From NCBI GenBank assembly GCA_049115575.1, contig JAGDZU010000006.1, positions 1-50,907 of the forward strand: a stretch of 50,907 bases of DNA, given 5' to 3'. Each line of letters opens with the position of its first letter. Within the stretch, counting starts at the first letter, position 1. Positions 8,817 through 17,500 of this stretch are shown here, in pieces. The DNA is from JAHEKB01 sp049115575. GTDB taxonomy: Bacteria > Bacteroidota > Bacteroidia > NS11-12g > UBA9320. The notes under the pieces were generated by a model. That model saw only the letters and a program-made list of their open reading frames with translations. It made no database searches and had not been told where the DNA came from. The position numbers and the translations under genes were made by a program.

Positions 8817-9751
8817 CAGTCTTTAACTCTTAAATATGCTTGAGCCAATTTGTATCCCTCCAATTGTAGTTCAACAAAGTTCTTTAATTCTTGGTAGTCA
8901 GCTCTAGCGTGTTTCAAAAATGCGCTTGCCTGCCCGTAAGCTGCATTGGCTTTTATTCTTTCTACGTAGAAGTATCCGTCTACAAAGCCCTTAACGCCAC
9001 CACTTACTATCACTGATTTAGTTTGGTTCAATGGTCCCAATTCCTCGTTCAATTGATTATAACATTCAACCATTTCGTCTGCTGAATGCCCCCATCTAGA
9101 TACCGCATCATTCACTTCATGCTGTATACTACTAGCTCTGCTCAGCTCTAACTTGCTAAAATTGGTGCCCCCATGTGCCGCAAAATCTATGGCTTCCAGC
9201 GGCAATTGCATTAGCGCTTTAAGACTGGCGGGGCCCATGCCTTGGCCAACCTCTTTAACTATTATTGGAATGTTTAAATCAAGACTTCGCTTAATGGTGT
9301 CTAAAGGGGATTTCTTAATCTTATCGCCCTCCGGCTGCAACCATTCTTGCAACGGGTTAATATGAATAATTAATCCGTCAGTTTCGGTTTTTGAAATAAG
9401 TTCTTTAATTTTTCCTTCTTGGCTATTGGCAAACAAATCTTCCATNNGATATGCATCATCATCCAGTATAATTCTACAAGAGCCTAAGCCCATGCCTAAA
9501 CCAAATTCTCCTGCTGCTTTAGCCAAATTTCTATTAATTGTGGCCGCTTCTTTGGTACCACCAGTCATACTGCTAATCCAAAGAGGAGCATTCATTTCCT
9601 TATTGGCAATACTTAACTCGCAATTCAATTTTTCAGGGTGAGCATTGAATACAGGTTCGTAGTCAAAACGCTTATCATGACCTTCAACAACAGACTGAAA
9701 TGCCAGTTCTATATGATCTTTTTTTCGTTCGGATGTTTTGGTTTGTCCCAA
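8816..9751 (-). CDS. fni: Type 2 isopentenyl-diphosphate delta-isomerase
   Basis: This FMN-dependent enzyme interconverts IPP and DMAPP. It shows RKKDHIELAF near the N-terminus, PLWISSMTGGT, GLGMGLGSCR, HINPLQEWLQPEGD and IIVKEVGQGM, all typical of the type 2 family. No in-frame ATG exists before the conserved N-terminus, so the start appears to be TTG at 9751. An NN run at 9446-9447 falls just after DDDAY. Relatives carry roughly 20-25 more residues there (a 'F-x-D-F...YANLGIAQ' segment), so the visible 311 residues are probably short because of an assembly gap. This is the first gene of the isoprenoid block. Confidence 0.93.
   Translation of the reverse strand: MGQTKTSERKKDHIELAFQSVVEGHDKRFDYEPVFNAHPEKLNCELSIANKEMNAPLWISSMTGGTKEAATINRNLAKAAGEFGLGMGLGSCRIILDDDAYXMEDLFANSQEGKIKELISKTETDGLIIHINPLQEWLQPEGDKIKKSPLDTIKRSLDLNIPIIVKEVGQGMGPASLKALMQLPLEAIDFAAHGGTNFSKLELSRASSIQHEVNDAVSRWGHSADEMVECYNQLNEELGPLNQTKSVIVSGGVKGFVDGYFYVERIKANAAYGQASAFLKHARADYQELKNFVELQLEGYKLAQAYLRVKD
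9446..9447. other. Assembly gap (NN) in the IPP isomerase gene
   Basis: Two N bases keep the frame open, but comparison with family members from memory suggests about 70 bases are missing here. Confidence 0.7.
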
Positions 9752-9810
9752 GTCTGCGAAATTAGTTAATAGTAAATAAAGGAAAGAGAATGCAAATTGT
9801 TCGTTATTGC

Positions 9811-10611
9811 CTAGAATAATTGGGGCTGGCTTGGCCCTTTAGGTGCCTCCAAAGTCTCTATTTGAACTCTATAGCCTGAGTGACTTCTCACATTCATGAC
9901 ACCGCCATCTTCAAAGATGAGGTACTGCCCTTTAATTCCCACCAGCTTTTTGCGAATACTTCCTTCTCTATCTAACTTCAAACTCTTTACTTTCTCCGGA
10001 TGAACATCTAAAGGGTATTTGATATATGTCACCTTATCATTCGCGCTGAGATGTTCCTTGTAATCTTCTGGAACTAATTCCATCATTTGCTTTCTCACAT
10101 CCAGGATATCTGTCTTATTATCAATAATTCCCTTCAGCATTTTCTGCCAATGAGTTTTATCTGCAATATGGGCTTTTAACGAGACCTCTATTAANNTCCA
10201 TCTATATGGGATATTAGTATCTCTAGTAACTCCAACTTTATATCCATTGGTCAAAGAAATATAAACCACATGTGGCTGCATATGATGTTTCATTTCCCAC
10301 TCATAGTCACGCAATGCAATTCCTTCATGGATTCTGCTTAACTCAGGTCTTACTATTGAAGGACTTGCCATTGGACTTTCCATAAATTCCTTATATGTGA
10401 GTCCTTCTCCATAAGCCTTTTTCATTTTCTCACCAGATAGAACACTGTTGATATGCCCCTCATACTCAATAAGCAACATTTTGCCAATTAATGCATTCAT
10501 ATCCACTACATCTAGCGGCTCAAGTACATCTTTCAAGGGTAAGAAATAGTGAACCAATCCATCTGCATCAAGCTCGGACTGCATTTTTCTAAGGTTTCCT
10601 TCAAAACGCAT
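9811..10611 (-). CDS. DUF2797 family protein lacking all cysteines
   Basis: This protein of 266 visible residues matches the DUF2797 family: N-terminal FEGNLRKMQSEL, RPELSRIHEGIALRDYEW, then HVVYISLTNGYKVGVTRDT, IPYRW, LIEVSLKAHIADKTHWQKML. Family members normally carry several paired cysteines in the N-terminal third, presumed to bind zinc (patterns like INCxxCG, GxCxPCF, RPELC). Here those positions read INSVLSG, GLTYKEF and RPELS, and the whole visible protein has no cysteine. The molecular role of the family is not established; the second half resembles nucleic-acid-associated folds in some analyses, which I cannot test. An NN run at 10195-10196 hides about 20 residues between YRW and LIEV. 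Confidence 0.85.
   Translation of the reverse strand: MRFEGNLRKMQSELDADGLVHYFLPLKDVLEPLDVVDMNALIGKMLLIEYEGHINSVLSGEKMKKAYGEGLTYKEFMESPMASPSIVRPELSRIHEGIALRDYEWEMKHHMQPHVVYISLTNGYKVGVTRDTNIPYRWXLIEVSLKAHIADKTHWQKMLKGIIDNKTDILDVRKQMMELVPEDYKEHLSANDKVTYIKYPLDVHPEKVKSLKLDREGSIRKKLVGIKGQYLIFEDGGVMNVRSHSGYRVQIETLEAPKGPSQPQLF
10195..10196. other. Assembly gap (NN) in the DUF2797 gene
   Basis: DUF2797 proteins have about 20 residues (IDQG...RYLAG-like) between the conserved RW and the LIEV segment. None are visible here, so about 60 bases seem lost. Confidence 0.7.
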
Positions 10612-10615
10612 AAAG

Positions 10616-10623
10616 CAAATGTA
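10616..10623 (-). promoter_or_regulatory. -7 element (TACATTTG) for the DUF2797 gene
   Basis: An exact TAnnTTTG on the minus strand ends 4 bases before the ATG at 10611. It faces away from the element for the M14 peptidase gene at 10672-10679. Confidence 0.5.
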
Positions 10624-10671
10624 ATAAAGCTGATTGCCTTAATGCTGAATAGCGGCAAATTCCTATTCGGG

Positions 10672-10679
10672 TATTTTTG
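10672..10679 (+). promoter_or_regulatory. -7 element (TATTTTTG) for the M14 peptidase gene
   Basis: An exact TAnnTTTG match ends 4 bases before the ATG at 10684, which would leave almost no 5' leader. Confidence 0.5.
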
Positions 10680-10683
10680 TGAG

Positions 10684-12414
10684 ATGAAGCAAACACTTCT
10701 TCTTTTCTCATTGGCTTTTTTGTTATCATGTTCGAACAATAGCAAATTAACTTTACCTCAGGATCCAATAAGATCAAATCAGACTTATCATTACCACGAG
10801 GGTATTGCCTGGTGGGATAGCTTAAGTAATTATTCAGAAAAAATTAGTCTACAGACTTTTGGACAAACAGATGCTTCATATCCCCTGCACTTAGCTATAT
10901 TCTCTAATAAAAATGTAGAGCTGGGTACTATCAAAAGAAGCGGCTTGCCCGTTCTACTAATTAATAACGCCATTCATCCTGGAGAGCCAGATGGTGTTGA
11001 TGCAAGTATGGCGTTCTTTAGAAAACTTGCTTCTAACAACGACTATGCCAACAAGTTCAAAGACTTGGTGATTGTTTGTATTCCATACTATAACATTGGT
11101 GGAACCCTGAATATTAATAGTCATACAAGGGCCAATCAAAATGGTCCTAAGGCTTATGGGTTTAGAGGAAATGCACAAAATCTAGATTTAAATAGAGACT
11201 TTGTTAAGTGTGACTCTCGAAATGCTTTGAGTTTCTCCAATCTTATAGAAATCATCGACCCTGATGTCTATGTTGAAACTCATGTTAGCAATGGAGCTGA
11301 TTACCCTTATGTAATGACATATCTACCTACCCAAGCCGATAAATTGGGATATGGCATGGATAAAATTCAAAGAGAGTTGTTAAATCCTAAATTGGAAGAG
11401 AACATGTTAAAAGCCGCCTTTCCAATAGTTCCTTATGTAAACGTACACGGTATTCCTTTGGACTCCAGTTACACCGCCTTTTATGATTCACCAAGATATA
11501 GTACAGGGCTTATGGCTTTGCGTCAGAGTTTTGCCTACATCACAGAATCTCATATGCTTAAGCCTTATGACGATAGGGTTCAAGCAACATATAAGTTTAT
11601 AGAAAGCATCGGTGAGATTACGCTTATTGAGCAAAAGGCAATAAAAAGGGCAAGACATGATGCAAGACAAGCCGTAAGTACAGCAGATAGTTTCGCTTTG
11701 GACTGGAAAATAGATTCAACGCGCTGGAGAGATCTAGACTTTACAGTTTATCAAGCCGGTTTCAAAAAAAGCCTAACAACAGGTTATGACCGCCTCTATT
11801 ATGACCGCTCTGCACCTAGTTCTATTAACATGAAATATTATGAATTTATGAAACCCACCATTCAAAGAAAAAAGCCAAAAGCTTACGTACTGAACGGCGG
11901 ATACAAGGATGTAATTGAGAGATTGAATAAGCTAGGAATTCATATGCAAATCATCAAGGCCGACACCACTATAGAAGTAGTTGAATACAGAATATCTTCA
12001 TTTGAAACATCCCCAACTCCATTTGAAAAACATTACTTTCATCACAACACAACTTTCAGTAGAGATACTATACTAAAGATCTTTGTAACTGGAGACTGCA
12101 TTATAGAACTGGGAAATTACAAGGACAGAATGGTGGTTGAATTATTGGAACCTGATGGGCCAGACAGTTATTTTAACTGGAATTTCTATGATGCCATTTT
12201 GCAACAAAAGGAATGGTATAGCCCATATGTATTTGAAGACGAAGCATTTGCTCTTCTATCTGAAGACAAAGATCTTCAGGAGTCTTTCGAAATGATGAAG
12301 GCATCTACGCCAGGATTTGCTCAAAACCCTCAATGGCAACTATACTGGATCTACCAACAAAGCCCACATTACGAGGCCTCACATATGCAGCTCCCTATTT
12401 ATAGAATTGAGTAA
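10684..12414 (+). CDS. M14 family zinc carboxypeptidase-like lipoprotein
   Basis: The product is about 576 residues starting at ATG 10684, which gives a lipoprotein leader MKQTLLLFSLAFLLSC with the lipidated Cys at 16. The zinc site is consistent with NAIHPGEPDG (HxxE) and a later His in VETHVSNGADYP; Glu in AYITESHML is a candidate catalytic base. M14 enzymes remove C-terminal residues from peptides, here presumably at the cell envelope. The C-terminal half (~residues 330-576) is a poorly characterised accessory region. A longer open frame upstream of 10684 overlaps the DUF2797 start and lacks a signal peptide, so I reject that start. Confidence 0.85.
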   Translation: MKQTLLLFSLAFLLSCSNNSKLTLPQDPIRSNQTYHYHEGIAWWDSLSNYSEKISLQTFGQTDASYPLHLAIFSNKNVELGTIKRSGLPVLLINNAIHPGEPDGVDASMAFFRKLASNNDYANKFKDLVIVCIPYYNIGGTLNINSHTRANQNGPKAYGFRGNAQNLDLNRDFVKCDSRNALSFSNLIEIIDPDVYVETHVSNGADYPYVMTYLPTQADKLGYGMDKIQRELLNPKLEENMLKAAFPIVPYVNVHGIPLDSSYTAFYDSPRYSTGLMALRQSFAYITESHMLKPYDDRVQATYKFIESIGEITLIEQKAIKRARHDARQAVSTADSFALDWKIDSTRWRDLDFTVYQAGFKKSLTTGYDRLYYDRSAPSSINMKYYEFMKPTIQRKKPKAYVLNGGYKDVIERLNKLGIHMQIIKADTTIEVVEYRISSFETSPTPFEKHYFHHNTTFSRDTILKIFVTGDCIIELGNYKDRMVVELLEPDGPDSYFNWNFYDAILQQKEWYSPYVFEDEAFALLSEDKDLQESFEMMKASTPGFAQNPQWQLYWIYQQSPHYEASHMQLPIYRIE

Positions 12415-12433
12415 AGTCATAAGCAGAGGTAAC

Positions 12434-12454
12434 TCAAATCACATAGAGATTTGA
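12434..12454. terminator. Candidate hairpin after the M14 peptidase gene
   Basis: TCAAATC (12434-12440) and GATTTGA (12448-12454) form a perfect 7-base inverted repeat with a 7-base loop, 20 bases after the stop. There is no strong T-run, so this is a weak terminator candidate or a leader hairpin for the next gene. Confidence 0.3.
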
Positions 12455-12487
12455 AATGTTTAATGACCTTTGGTTAAAACAAAGATT

Positions 12488-12694
12488 ATGAAAACAAACA
12501 TGGGATTTACAGACCGCTTTATACGCATACTTTTTGCATTGGTGGTTGCGGTACTTTACATTAATGGCAGCATTACAGGAGTATTGGGTTTGGTGTTATT
12601 GCTAGTTGGTATCATCTTTTTCTTAACCAGCATGGTGAGTACATGCTTAATCTACCTACCGTTTGGTATAAAGACAAACAAGAATCAATCATGA
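12488..12694 (+). CDS. DUF2892 family small membrane protein
   Basis: This protein of about 68 residues has the DUF2892 signature NMGFTDRFIRILFA followed by two hydrophobic helices and a short CLIYLPFG motif. ATG at 12488 is chosen; 12500 is an alternative. DUF2892 proteins are small inner-membrane proteins often encoded beside rhodanese or metal-handling genes. The stop overlaps the start of the HMA protein (ATGA), which suggests that the two act together, perhaps in metal or sulfur handling. The role is inferred from context only. Confidence 0.85.
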   Translation: MKTNMGFTDRFIRILFALVVAVLYINGSITGVLGLVLLLVGIIFFLTSMVSTCLIYLPFGIKTNKNQS

Positions 12695-12963
12695 ACACAG
12701 AAGTCATTCATATAGCCAATTTGAAGTGTAGTGGATGTGCCGCAACCATTACAGACAGGTTGAATAAAATAGGAGATGTTCAGGTCTTAAATGTGAATGA
12801 AGATGAAGGAGCAGTAACGGTGGACTATGAAAATGACAGCACACGTAAGCTAATCATAGACAAGCTTCATTCTTTGGGATATCCTGAGGCCACAGAAGAA
12901 AACGGCTTACTTCTCCAAGCTAAGAGCTATGCGAGTTGTATGATAGGAAGAATTAAATCCTAA
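12691..12963 (+). CDS. Heavy-metal-associated (HMA) domain protein
   Basis: This 90-residue cytoplasmic protein consists of a single HMA (ferredoxin-like) domain. The metal-binding pair is in NLKCSGCAATI (CxxC); the rest follows the family pattern through VNEDEGAVTVDYEND and LHSLGYP. A tail with one further Cys (SYASCMIGR) follows. Such proteins carry Cu(I) or other soft metals to transporters or act as buffers. ATG at 12691 overlaps the DUF2892 stop. No P-type ATPase lies nearby, so the partner is unknown. Confidence 0.88.
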   Translation: MNTEVIHIANLKCSGCAATITDRLNKIGDVQVLNVNEDEGAVTVDYENDSTRKLIIDKLHSLGYPEATEENGLLLQAKSYASCMIGRIKS

Positions 12964-13015
12964 CGGAGTATTACTTCTACGAGCATTTTGAACTTCTGCC
13001 CTTAGACCCTAAACA

Positions 13016-14008
13016 TTACGTCAGCAATACTGTGAGCTGCTTCACTGCCTTTCTAGCCGGAATTCCTTCGTAAATGATTTCATGAACAAAATCTAGAATA
13101 GGCATATCTACTTTGTATTTCTTATTGAGATCAAAGATGGTCTGAGCGGCATAATAGCCTTCAGCTACCATTTCCATTTCCATTAATGCACTTCTAACAG
13201 AATAACCTTTTCCCAACATGGCACCTAAAGTTCTATTTCGGCTGTATTGAGAATAGGCTGTCACTAGCAAATCTCCTAAGTAGGCAGAGCCATCAGTATC
13301 TCTATCAATTGGATGAACAGCTTCTATAAACCTCTTAATCTCTCTTATGGCATTGCTTACCAAAACAGCTAGAAAATTATCTCCATACCCTAAACTGTGA
13401 CAGATGCCAGCGGCTATTGCATATACATTCTTCAGTACCGCTGTGATTTCTGTTCCGTAAATATCTGCGCTTGCTGTTGTTCTAATATAGTCACAGCTCA
13501 TCTGGGCAGCCATTGCATTACTAAAGTTCTCATTTGTAGAAGCAAATGTGAGATAAGACAAGCGTTCTTGTGCAACTTCCTCTGCATGGCACGGTCCTGT
13601 AATTACCCCAAATTGGTCTTGTCCGAGCTCTTTATCTGTAAATAAATAATCACCTAGAATCTGTAATGTTTGAGGCACCACTCCTTTGATGGCCGAAATT
13701 ACTTTCTTTCCCCTGAACAAATCATTTTCAAGAGGATGAATTAAATCATAAATAAAGGCCGAAGGAGTAACAAGTATTAATGTATCATTAGCTCTAATAA
13801 GTCCTTCTAAATCTATAGACACCTTTAGACGTTCTAAATCCAAACTAACAGAACGAAGATATTTTGGGTTAGACCCCTCTTTTCCGATGAATTCGGCCAT
13901 GGACTCTTGCCTCACCCACCAATCAACTTTACATTCAGGATTCTCAAGAAGGATTTTCACTAGAGCCGTACCCCAGCTTCCTCCGCCTATTACCAAGAAC
14001 TTGTTCAT
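13016..14008 (-). CDS. gpsA: NAD(P)H-dependent glycerol-3-phosphate dehydrogenase
   Basis: This enzyme of about 330 residues reduces dihydroxyacetone phosphate to sn-glycerol 3-phosphate for phospholipid synthesis. The Rossmann motif FLVIGGGSWGTALV is at the N-terminus. GPCHAEEVAQE replaces the more usual GPSHA. The active-site Lys region is TAVLKNVYAIAAGICHSLGYGDN. ATG at 14008 is preferred because it places the glycine-rich loop in the standard position; an in-frame ATG at 14041 would add 11 residues and overlap the T9SS gene. Confidence 0.93.
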   Translation of the reverse strand: MNKFLVIGGGSWGTALVKILLENPECKVDWWVRQESMAEFIGKEGSNPKYLRSVSLDLERLKVSIDLEGLIRANDTLILVTPSAFIYDLIHPLENDLFRGKKVISAIKGVVPQTLQILGDYLFTDKELGQDQFGVITGPCHAEEVAQERLSYLTFASTNENFSNAMAAQMSCDYIRTTASADIYGTEITAVLKNVYAIAAGICHSLGYGDNFLAVLVSNAIREIKRFIEAVHPIDRDTDGSAYLGDLLVTAYSQYSRNRTLGAMLGKGYSVRSALMEMEMVAEGYYAAQTIFDLNKKYKVDMPILDFVHEIIYEGIPARKAVKQLTVLLT

Positions 14009-14033
14009 TGGGCTCAAAGATGCACTTTTTATC

Positions 14034-15851
14034 TCAGTCAATTAAGATGCGTTGACTATGTAATACCTTTCTGTCTTGGTTGCGAATACTAAGTATGTAA
14101 ACGCCCTTAGCCAAGCCTGTTGTATTCNNCGATTGAATGAGCTGACCTTTCATGTTTACTAGCTCAACATCCACTAATTCATCTTGATCAAAATTGGCAG
14201 CAACTTTAACTGAATTCCTAGCCGGATTAGGGTATGCTATTGAGCGATTAACTATGTTCAATTCATTGTCTACTTTAATTTCAGCCAGCCACACATTATT
14301 CAAATCATTTTCATCTCCATAGGAGCCTGCTAACCAAACAACTCCCGGTTCATTATACTTACGTTGTATGTCTGTATAGTCTCCCCAACGTTCAGCTGTA
14401 TCAGGGACGAAAGTATTGATAAGACCATCTCCTTCTTTTATTGATAACACATCTGAATAGATTCCATTTAAGCCACCAATACCATTGTGAAAAACAACAC
14501 TAGTTCCAGCATATTTTTGTTCACCAACATGTGAAAAGGTAATGAGCATAGAATTTACATCCTCATTTCCTGTTCCACTGTAACTTATGGATGGATAAGC
14601 AAAGTCTTGTTCTACATCTGAAATTATAAAAGCATTTGCACTTGGCGAAGTTCCCACTTGATCTATTACTCCATGAAAAATCCCTGATGTATAGTAAGTA
14701 GGCACCATAGTAGATTGAACGTAATGTATTTTGTCGCCCAAAAGTGTAGCAGACAGAACTCGAGTATCATTGGTCTGCAATCTGAAACCTACATCTGGTT
14801 GATAAGCAGTTGGAGGAACACCATATTGGATATTGGTAGTAAGTATACTAGTTTCAAGCTCCGCTTGATTGGAGCTAAGAGTATTGTTAATATGATGAAG
14901 AAAGACCGTGTCATTAGCTTCGTCACCTGGTCTTACAGACAAGAAATACATTTCCTCGCTACTCAAGTCCGTAGCTGGTTGAACAGGACAGATACTCCAG
15001 ATAGCCTTGTTTTTATACTTTATATCACTGTAAAGCTGTCTCCCTAAAGGATCTCCATTATAACCATCTTCTTTACTAATCTGCCAAATAAAAGATTCTA
15101 TAAAACCTTCTTGCCAAGATCCACCATCAACAATAAGATTAACTGTAATGAATAAATCTTCTCCATTATGCCCAATTATGGGATAATCACTCCATACACT
15201 TCCGCCATCAGGTCTTCCAGAGATCTGATAGAAATTCCAAAGTCCTGTTGGATCTTTGGTTTGAGAAAACCCAACAATAATTCTTGTATCATCACTCCTA
15301 CTTCCTTCCAAGAACATGAGAATAAATCGATCTGCTATAGGATCATATAAAACCTTTGGATCATAGTATCTATCCAGAATTCCCAGTTGACCTGCTACCA
15401 TGCCACTGAGTGTTCTAAATTTCAACATATTTCCATCAGAATCAAGGATGGTAACAGTAGTATTTATTGCGCTAACAATGATGCCATCATTGCTAATAGC
15501 CATGGTGTTATCATTAGGCACACCAGATGATCCAATGGGTCTTCCATTGAAATTTCTTTCAATTTCAGGTGCAATGTCAGAACCTAATTCATCATAAGAT
15601 GACTCCTTGTGTTTGTGGGAATATCTGCGCTTTCTTTTAGCGTCTATTCTTGCCTTCAGATCTTGAGAAACCATCCCAACTTCTGGTGCTGCTTCATTAT
15701 TTTTAAGTTTACTGAGCTGAAGTTCTTCATCTGAGAAATTAACTGTCCAACTTTTTACTGCTGGCAAATCTTTGGTTAAATCATAAGTAAACTGTGCTTT
15801 TACAATCACAATAGAGCAAAGAAGGGCAGCTAACAGTATGGCTTTTCTCAT
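14034..15851 (-). CDS. T9SS type A sorting domain protein, unknown function
   Basis: This 605-residue secreted protein has a signal peptide (MRKAILLAALLCSIVIVKAQ) and a long beta-rich domain with propeller-like stretches (GSSGVPNDNTMAISNDG, YDPKVLYDPIADRFILMF, WSDYPIIGHNGEDLFITV). It ends in a type A T9SS sorting domain starting near IAYPNPARNSVKV and ending SQRILID. The NN at 14128-14129 falls in the sorting domain between GQLIQS and NTTGLAKGVYIL, where relatives have several more residues. No enzymatic motif was recognised. It follows the LolA-like gene by 17 bases. Confidence 0.85.
   Translation of the reverse strand: MRKAILLAALLCSIVIVKAQFTYDLTKDLPAVKSWTVNFSDEELQLSKLKNNEAAPEVGMVSQDLKARIDAKRKRRYSHKHKESSYDELGSDIAPEIERNFNGRPIGSSGVPNDNTMAISNDGIIVSAINTTVTILDSDGNMLKFRTLSGMVAGQLGILDRYYDPKVLYDPIADRFILMFLEGSRSDDTRIIVGFSQTKDPTGLWNFYQISGRPDGGSVWSDYPIIGHNGEDLFITVNLIVDGGSWQEGFIESFIWQISKEDGYNGDPLGRQLYSDIKYKNKAIWSICPVQPATDLSSEEMYFLSVRPGDEANDTVFLHHINNTLSSNQAELETSILTTNIQYGVPPTAYQPDVGFRLQTNDTRVLSATLLGDKIHYVQSTMVPTYYTSGIFHGVIDQVGTSPSANAFIISDVEQDFAYPSISYSGTGNEDVNSMLITFSHVGEQKYAGTSVVFHNGIGGLNGIYSDVLSIKEGDGLINTFVPDTAERWGDYTDIQRKYNEPGVVWLAGSYGDENDLNNVWLAEIKVDNELNIVNRSIAYPNPARNSVKVAANFDQDELVDVELVNMKGQLIQSXNTTGLAKGVYILSIRNQDRKVLHSQRILID
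14128..14129. other. Assembly gap (NN) in the T9SS sorting domain
   Basis: The gap is in frame but shortens the loop before the conserved GVYIL strand; about 8-15 residues are probably missing. Confidence 0.55.
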
Positions 15852-15856
15852 GGTTT

Positions 15857-15864
15857 CAAATATA
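15857..15864 (-). promoter_or_regulatory. -7 element (TATATTTG) before the T9SS gene
   Basis: An exact TAnnTTTG match lies within the 17-base gap between the LolA-like gene and the T9SS gene, 5 bases before the ATG at 15851. It could be an internal promoter or chance. Confidence 0.35.
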
Positions 15865-15868
15865 TCGT

Positions 15869-16615
15869 TTAAGGTCTTAGCTGTTTCATATTCTCCTTGG
15901 AGAACATATCCAGTGGTAAATTTTGACTGAAATCTAGACTTTTATAAGTGAACAGCGTTTTTTGATTCTTTTTAACTGCGGGTATCATCTCATAACTACT
16001 CACAACCCATTTGCCTCCCATTTTTTCTATTTGCCCACCTATTATCCTATGTACTTCTTCCATGTCTTCATCATAGAAGACCATCTTCATTTGATTAAAG
16101 GTAGTTTTATCTACCCACAATTCGATTCTTCCCCAAAGTACTTGTGCATTTTCCTTGGGATTCAAAATCAAGGCGTGACAATTTCTCCTATTTATGATTT
16201 CATTACCATTCAATTGAACATGATAATCTTGGCTCATGTTAGTGCCTCGTAGTAAATCATCCATGGTCATATCTGAACCCATCCATTTCTGACTCATAAG
16301 ACTCATAGGCATTTTAACTATTTTATTAATTCGAGGAATAAAATTGAATACCTCATCTGCTGTTTTTAAGATTACAGTTCCCTTGTCTTTTTCCGGGCTC
16401 AACACATAGGCCAAAGCATGATCGTCTCCTTTAGTCCATATCTTAATAGAATAAGTCTTATTCCAACTGGGGCGAATCAATTCAACTTGCACTTCTCCAA
16501 CCACATCTCCTATTTGATATAGCGATTCTGACTTTTTCAGTATTTCAATTCCATTCAGATTATCAGAATTGAATCCAAATAAAAAAAGTATGATTACAAC
16601 ACCAGCTTTAGGCAT
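15869..16615 (-). CDS. Outer-membrane lipoprotein-sorting-like protein (LolA/TP0789-like)
   Basis: This 248-residue protein has an N-terminal signal-like stretch and a LolA-like beta-barrel-half fold pattern: repeated antiparallel segments such as YSIKIWTKGDDHALAYVLSP, FNFIPRINKIVKMP, WMGSDMTMDDLLRG and GRIELWVDKTTFNQMKMVFYDE. This matches the PF17131-type 'outer membrane lipoprotein-sorting protein' family. These periplasmic proteins bind hydrophobic ligands; the ligand here is unknown. Its ATG comes 2 bases after the stop of the M48 peptidase gene, so the two are coupled. Confidence 0.82.
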   Translation of the reverse strand: MPKAGVVIILFLFGFNSDNLNGIEILKKSESLYQIGDVVGEVQVELIRPSWNKTYSIKIWTKGDDHALAYVLSPEKDKGTVILKTADEVFNFIPRINKIVKMPMSLMSQKWMGSDMTMDDLLRGTNMSQDYHVQLNGNEIINRRNCHALILNPKENAQVLWGRIELWVDKTTFNQMKMVFYDEDMEEVHRIIGGQIEKMGGKWVVSSYEMIPAVKKNQKTLFTYKSLDFSQNLPLDMFSKENMKQLRP

Positions 16616-16617
16616 AC

Positions 16618-17430
16618 TTATTTGTTCTTGTTGTAAAGCTCCAAAGCCTCTGGCATTAGCTCCTGCAAATTCTGTTTTCTTTTGTCTGGATCAGGATGAG
16701 TACTTAGAAATTCTGGAGGTCTTTGTCCTCCCATAGCATTCATTCTGTCCCAAAATAAAGGAGCTTCTTGAGGATCATAACCGGCCATTGCCATAAACAT
16801 GAGACCCATCTCATCTGCCTCGCTTTCGTGCCTTCGGCTAAAAGGCAACATAACTCCAACATTAGCACCTAGGCCATAGGCCATTTGTATTAGAGCTCTT
16901 GTTTCTTCTGTTCTAGTACTTGCAGCTACATCCAAGGCCACCCCTCCCATCTGAAGCGCTAGTCCCTGACTAACACGTTCATTTCCGTGTTGCGCAATAG
17001 CATGAGCAATCTCGTGACCCATAACAACAGCTACTCCAGTTTCTGTTTCACATATGGGTAAGATTCCAGTATAAAACGCCACTTTTCCTCCACTCATACA
17101 CCAAGCATTAATAAGAGTATCCTGAATTAAATTGAACTCCCACTCAAAACCTTCTATACGCTTTTCATACCTCGTTCCTTTTAAATAGGTTTCTACTGAA
17201 CCAGCTATCTTTTGACCAACGGATTTTACCATATTGGCTCTGTTTGTATTGTATTCCACTGCAGCGGTATCCAAGATGTGTTTATAAGAGGTTAAACTCA
17301 TTTCCATTAGGGTACTTTCAGGCAACATTCTAAATTGCTTTCTACCTGTAATCGGAATTTTTGAGCATGCTTCAAATACAAAGAAGCTGACCAACAAAAC
17401 AAGAAGTGTTTTAGTACGAATTTTTTTCAT
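16618..17430 (-). CDS. M48 family metallopeptidase lipoprotein
   Basis: This 270-residue zinc peptidase has a lipoprotein leader ending FEAC (Cys22), so it is anchored in the periplasm or outer membrane. The catalytic motif is GHEIAHAIAQH (H139, E140, H143), and the third zinc ligand is in RRHESEADEMG (about E202). It resembles BepA/LoiP-type or Oma1-like peptidases that handle misfolded outer-membrane proteins, which fits the coupled LolA-like gene downstream. The substrate is not known. A near-match TTAATTTG lies 13 bases upstream of the start. Confidence 0.92.
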   Translation of the reverse strand: MKKIRTKTLLVLLVSFFVFEACSKIPITGRKQFRMLPESTLMEMSLTSYKHILDTAAVEYNTNRANMVKSVGQKIAGSVETYLKGTRYEKRIEGFEWEFNLIQDTLINAWCMSGGKVAFYTGILPICETETGVAVVMGHEIAHAIAQHGNERVSQGLALQMGGVALDVAASTRTEETRALIQMAYGLGANVGVMLPFSRRHESEADEMGLMFMAMAGYDPQEAPLFWDRMNAMGGQRPPEFLSTHPDPDKRKQNLQELMPEALELYNKNK

Positions 17431-17500
17431 AATGACGTTTGCACAAATTAAGACAAAATGCGTGCTAAATGTAAGTCAAGTGAATTAATTTCGCTGAGTC

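Noticed and set aside
10549..10683. Extended N-terminus of the M14 peptidase
   Set aside because: It overlaps the divergent DUF2797 start, lacks a signal peptide and lies upstream of the promoter-like element; the ATG at 10684 gives a proper lipoprotein leader.
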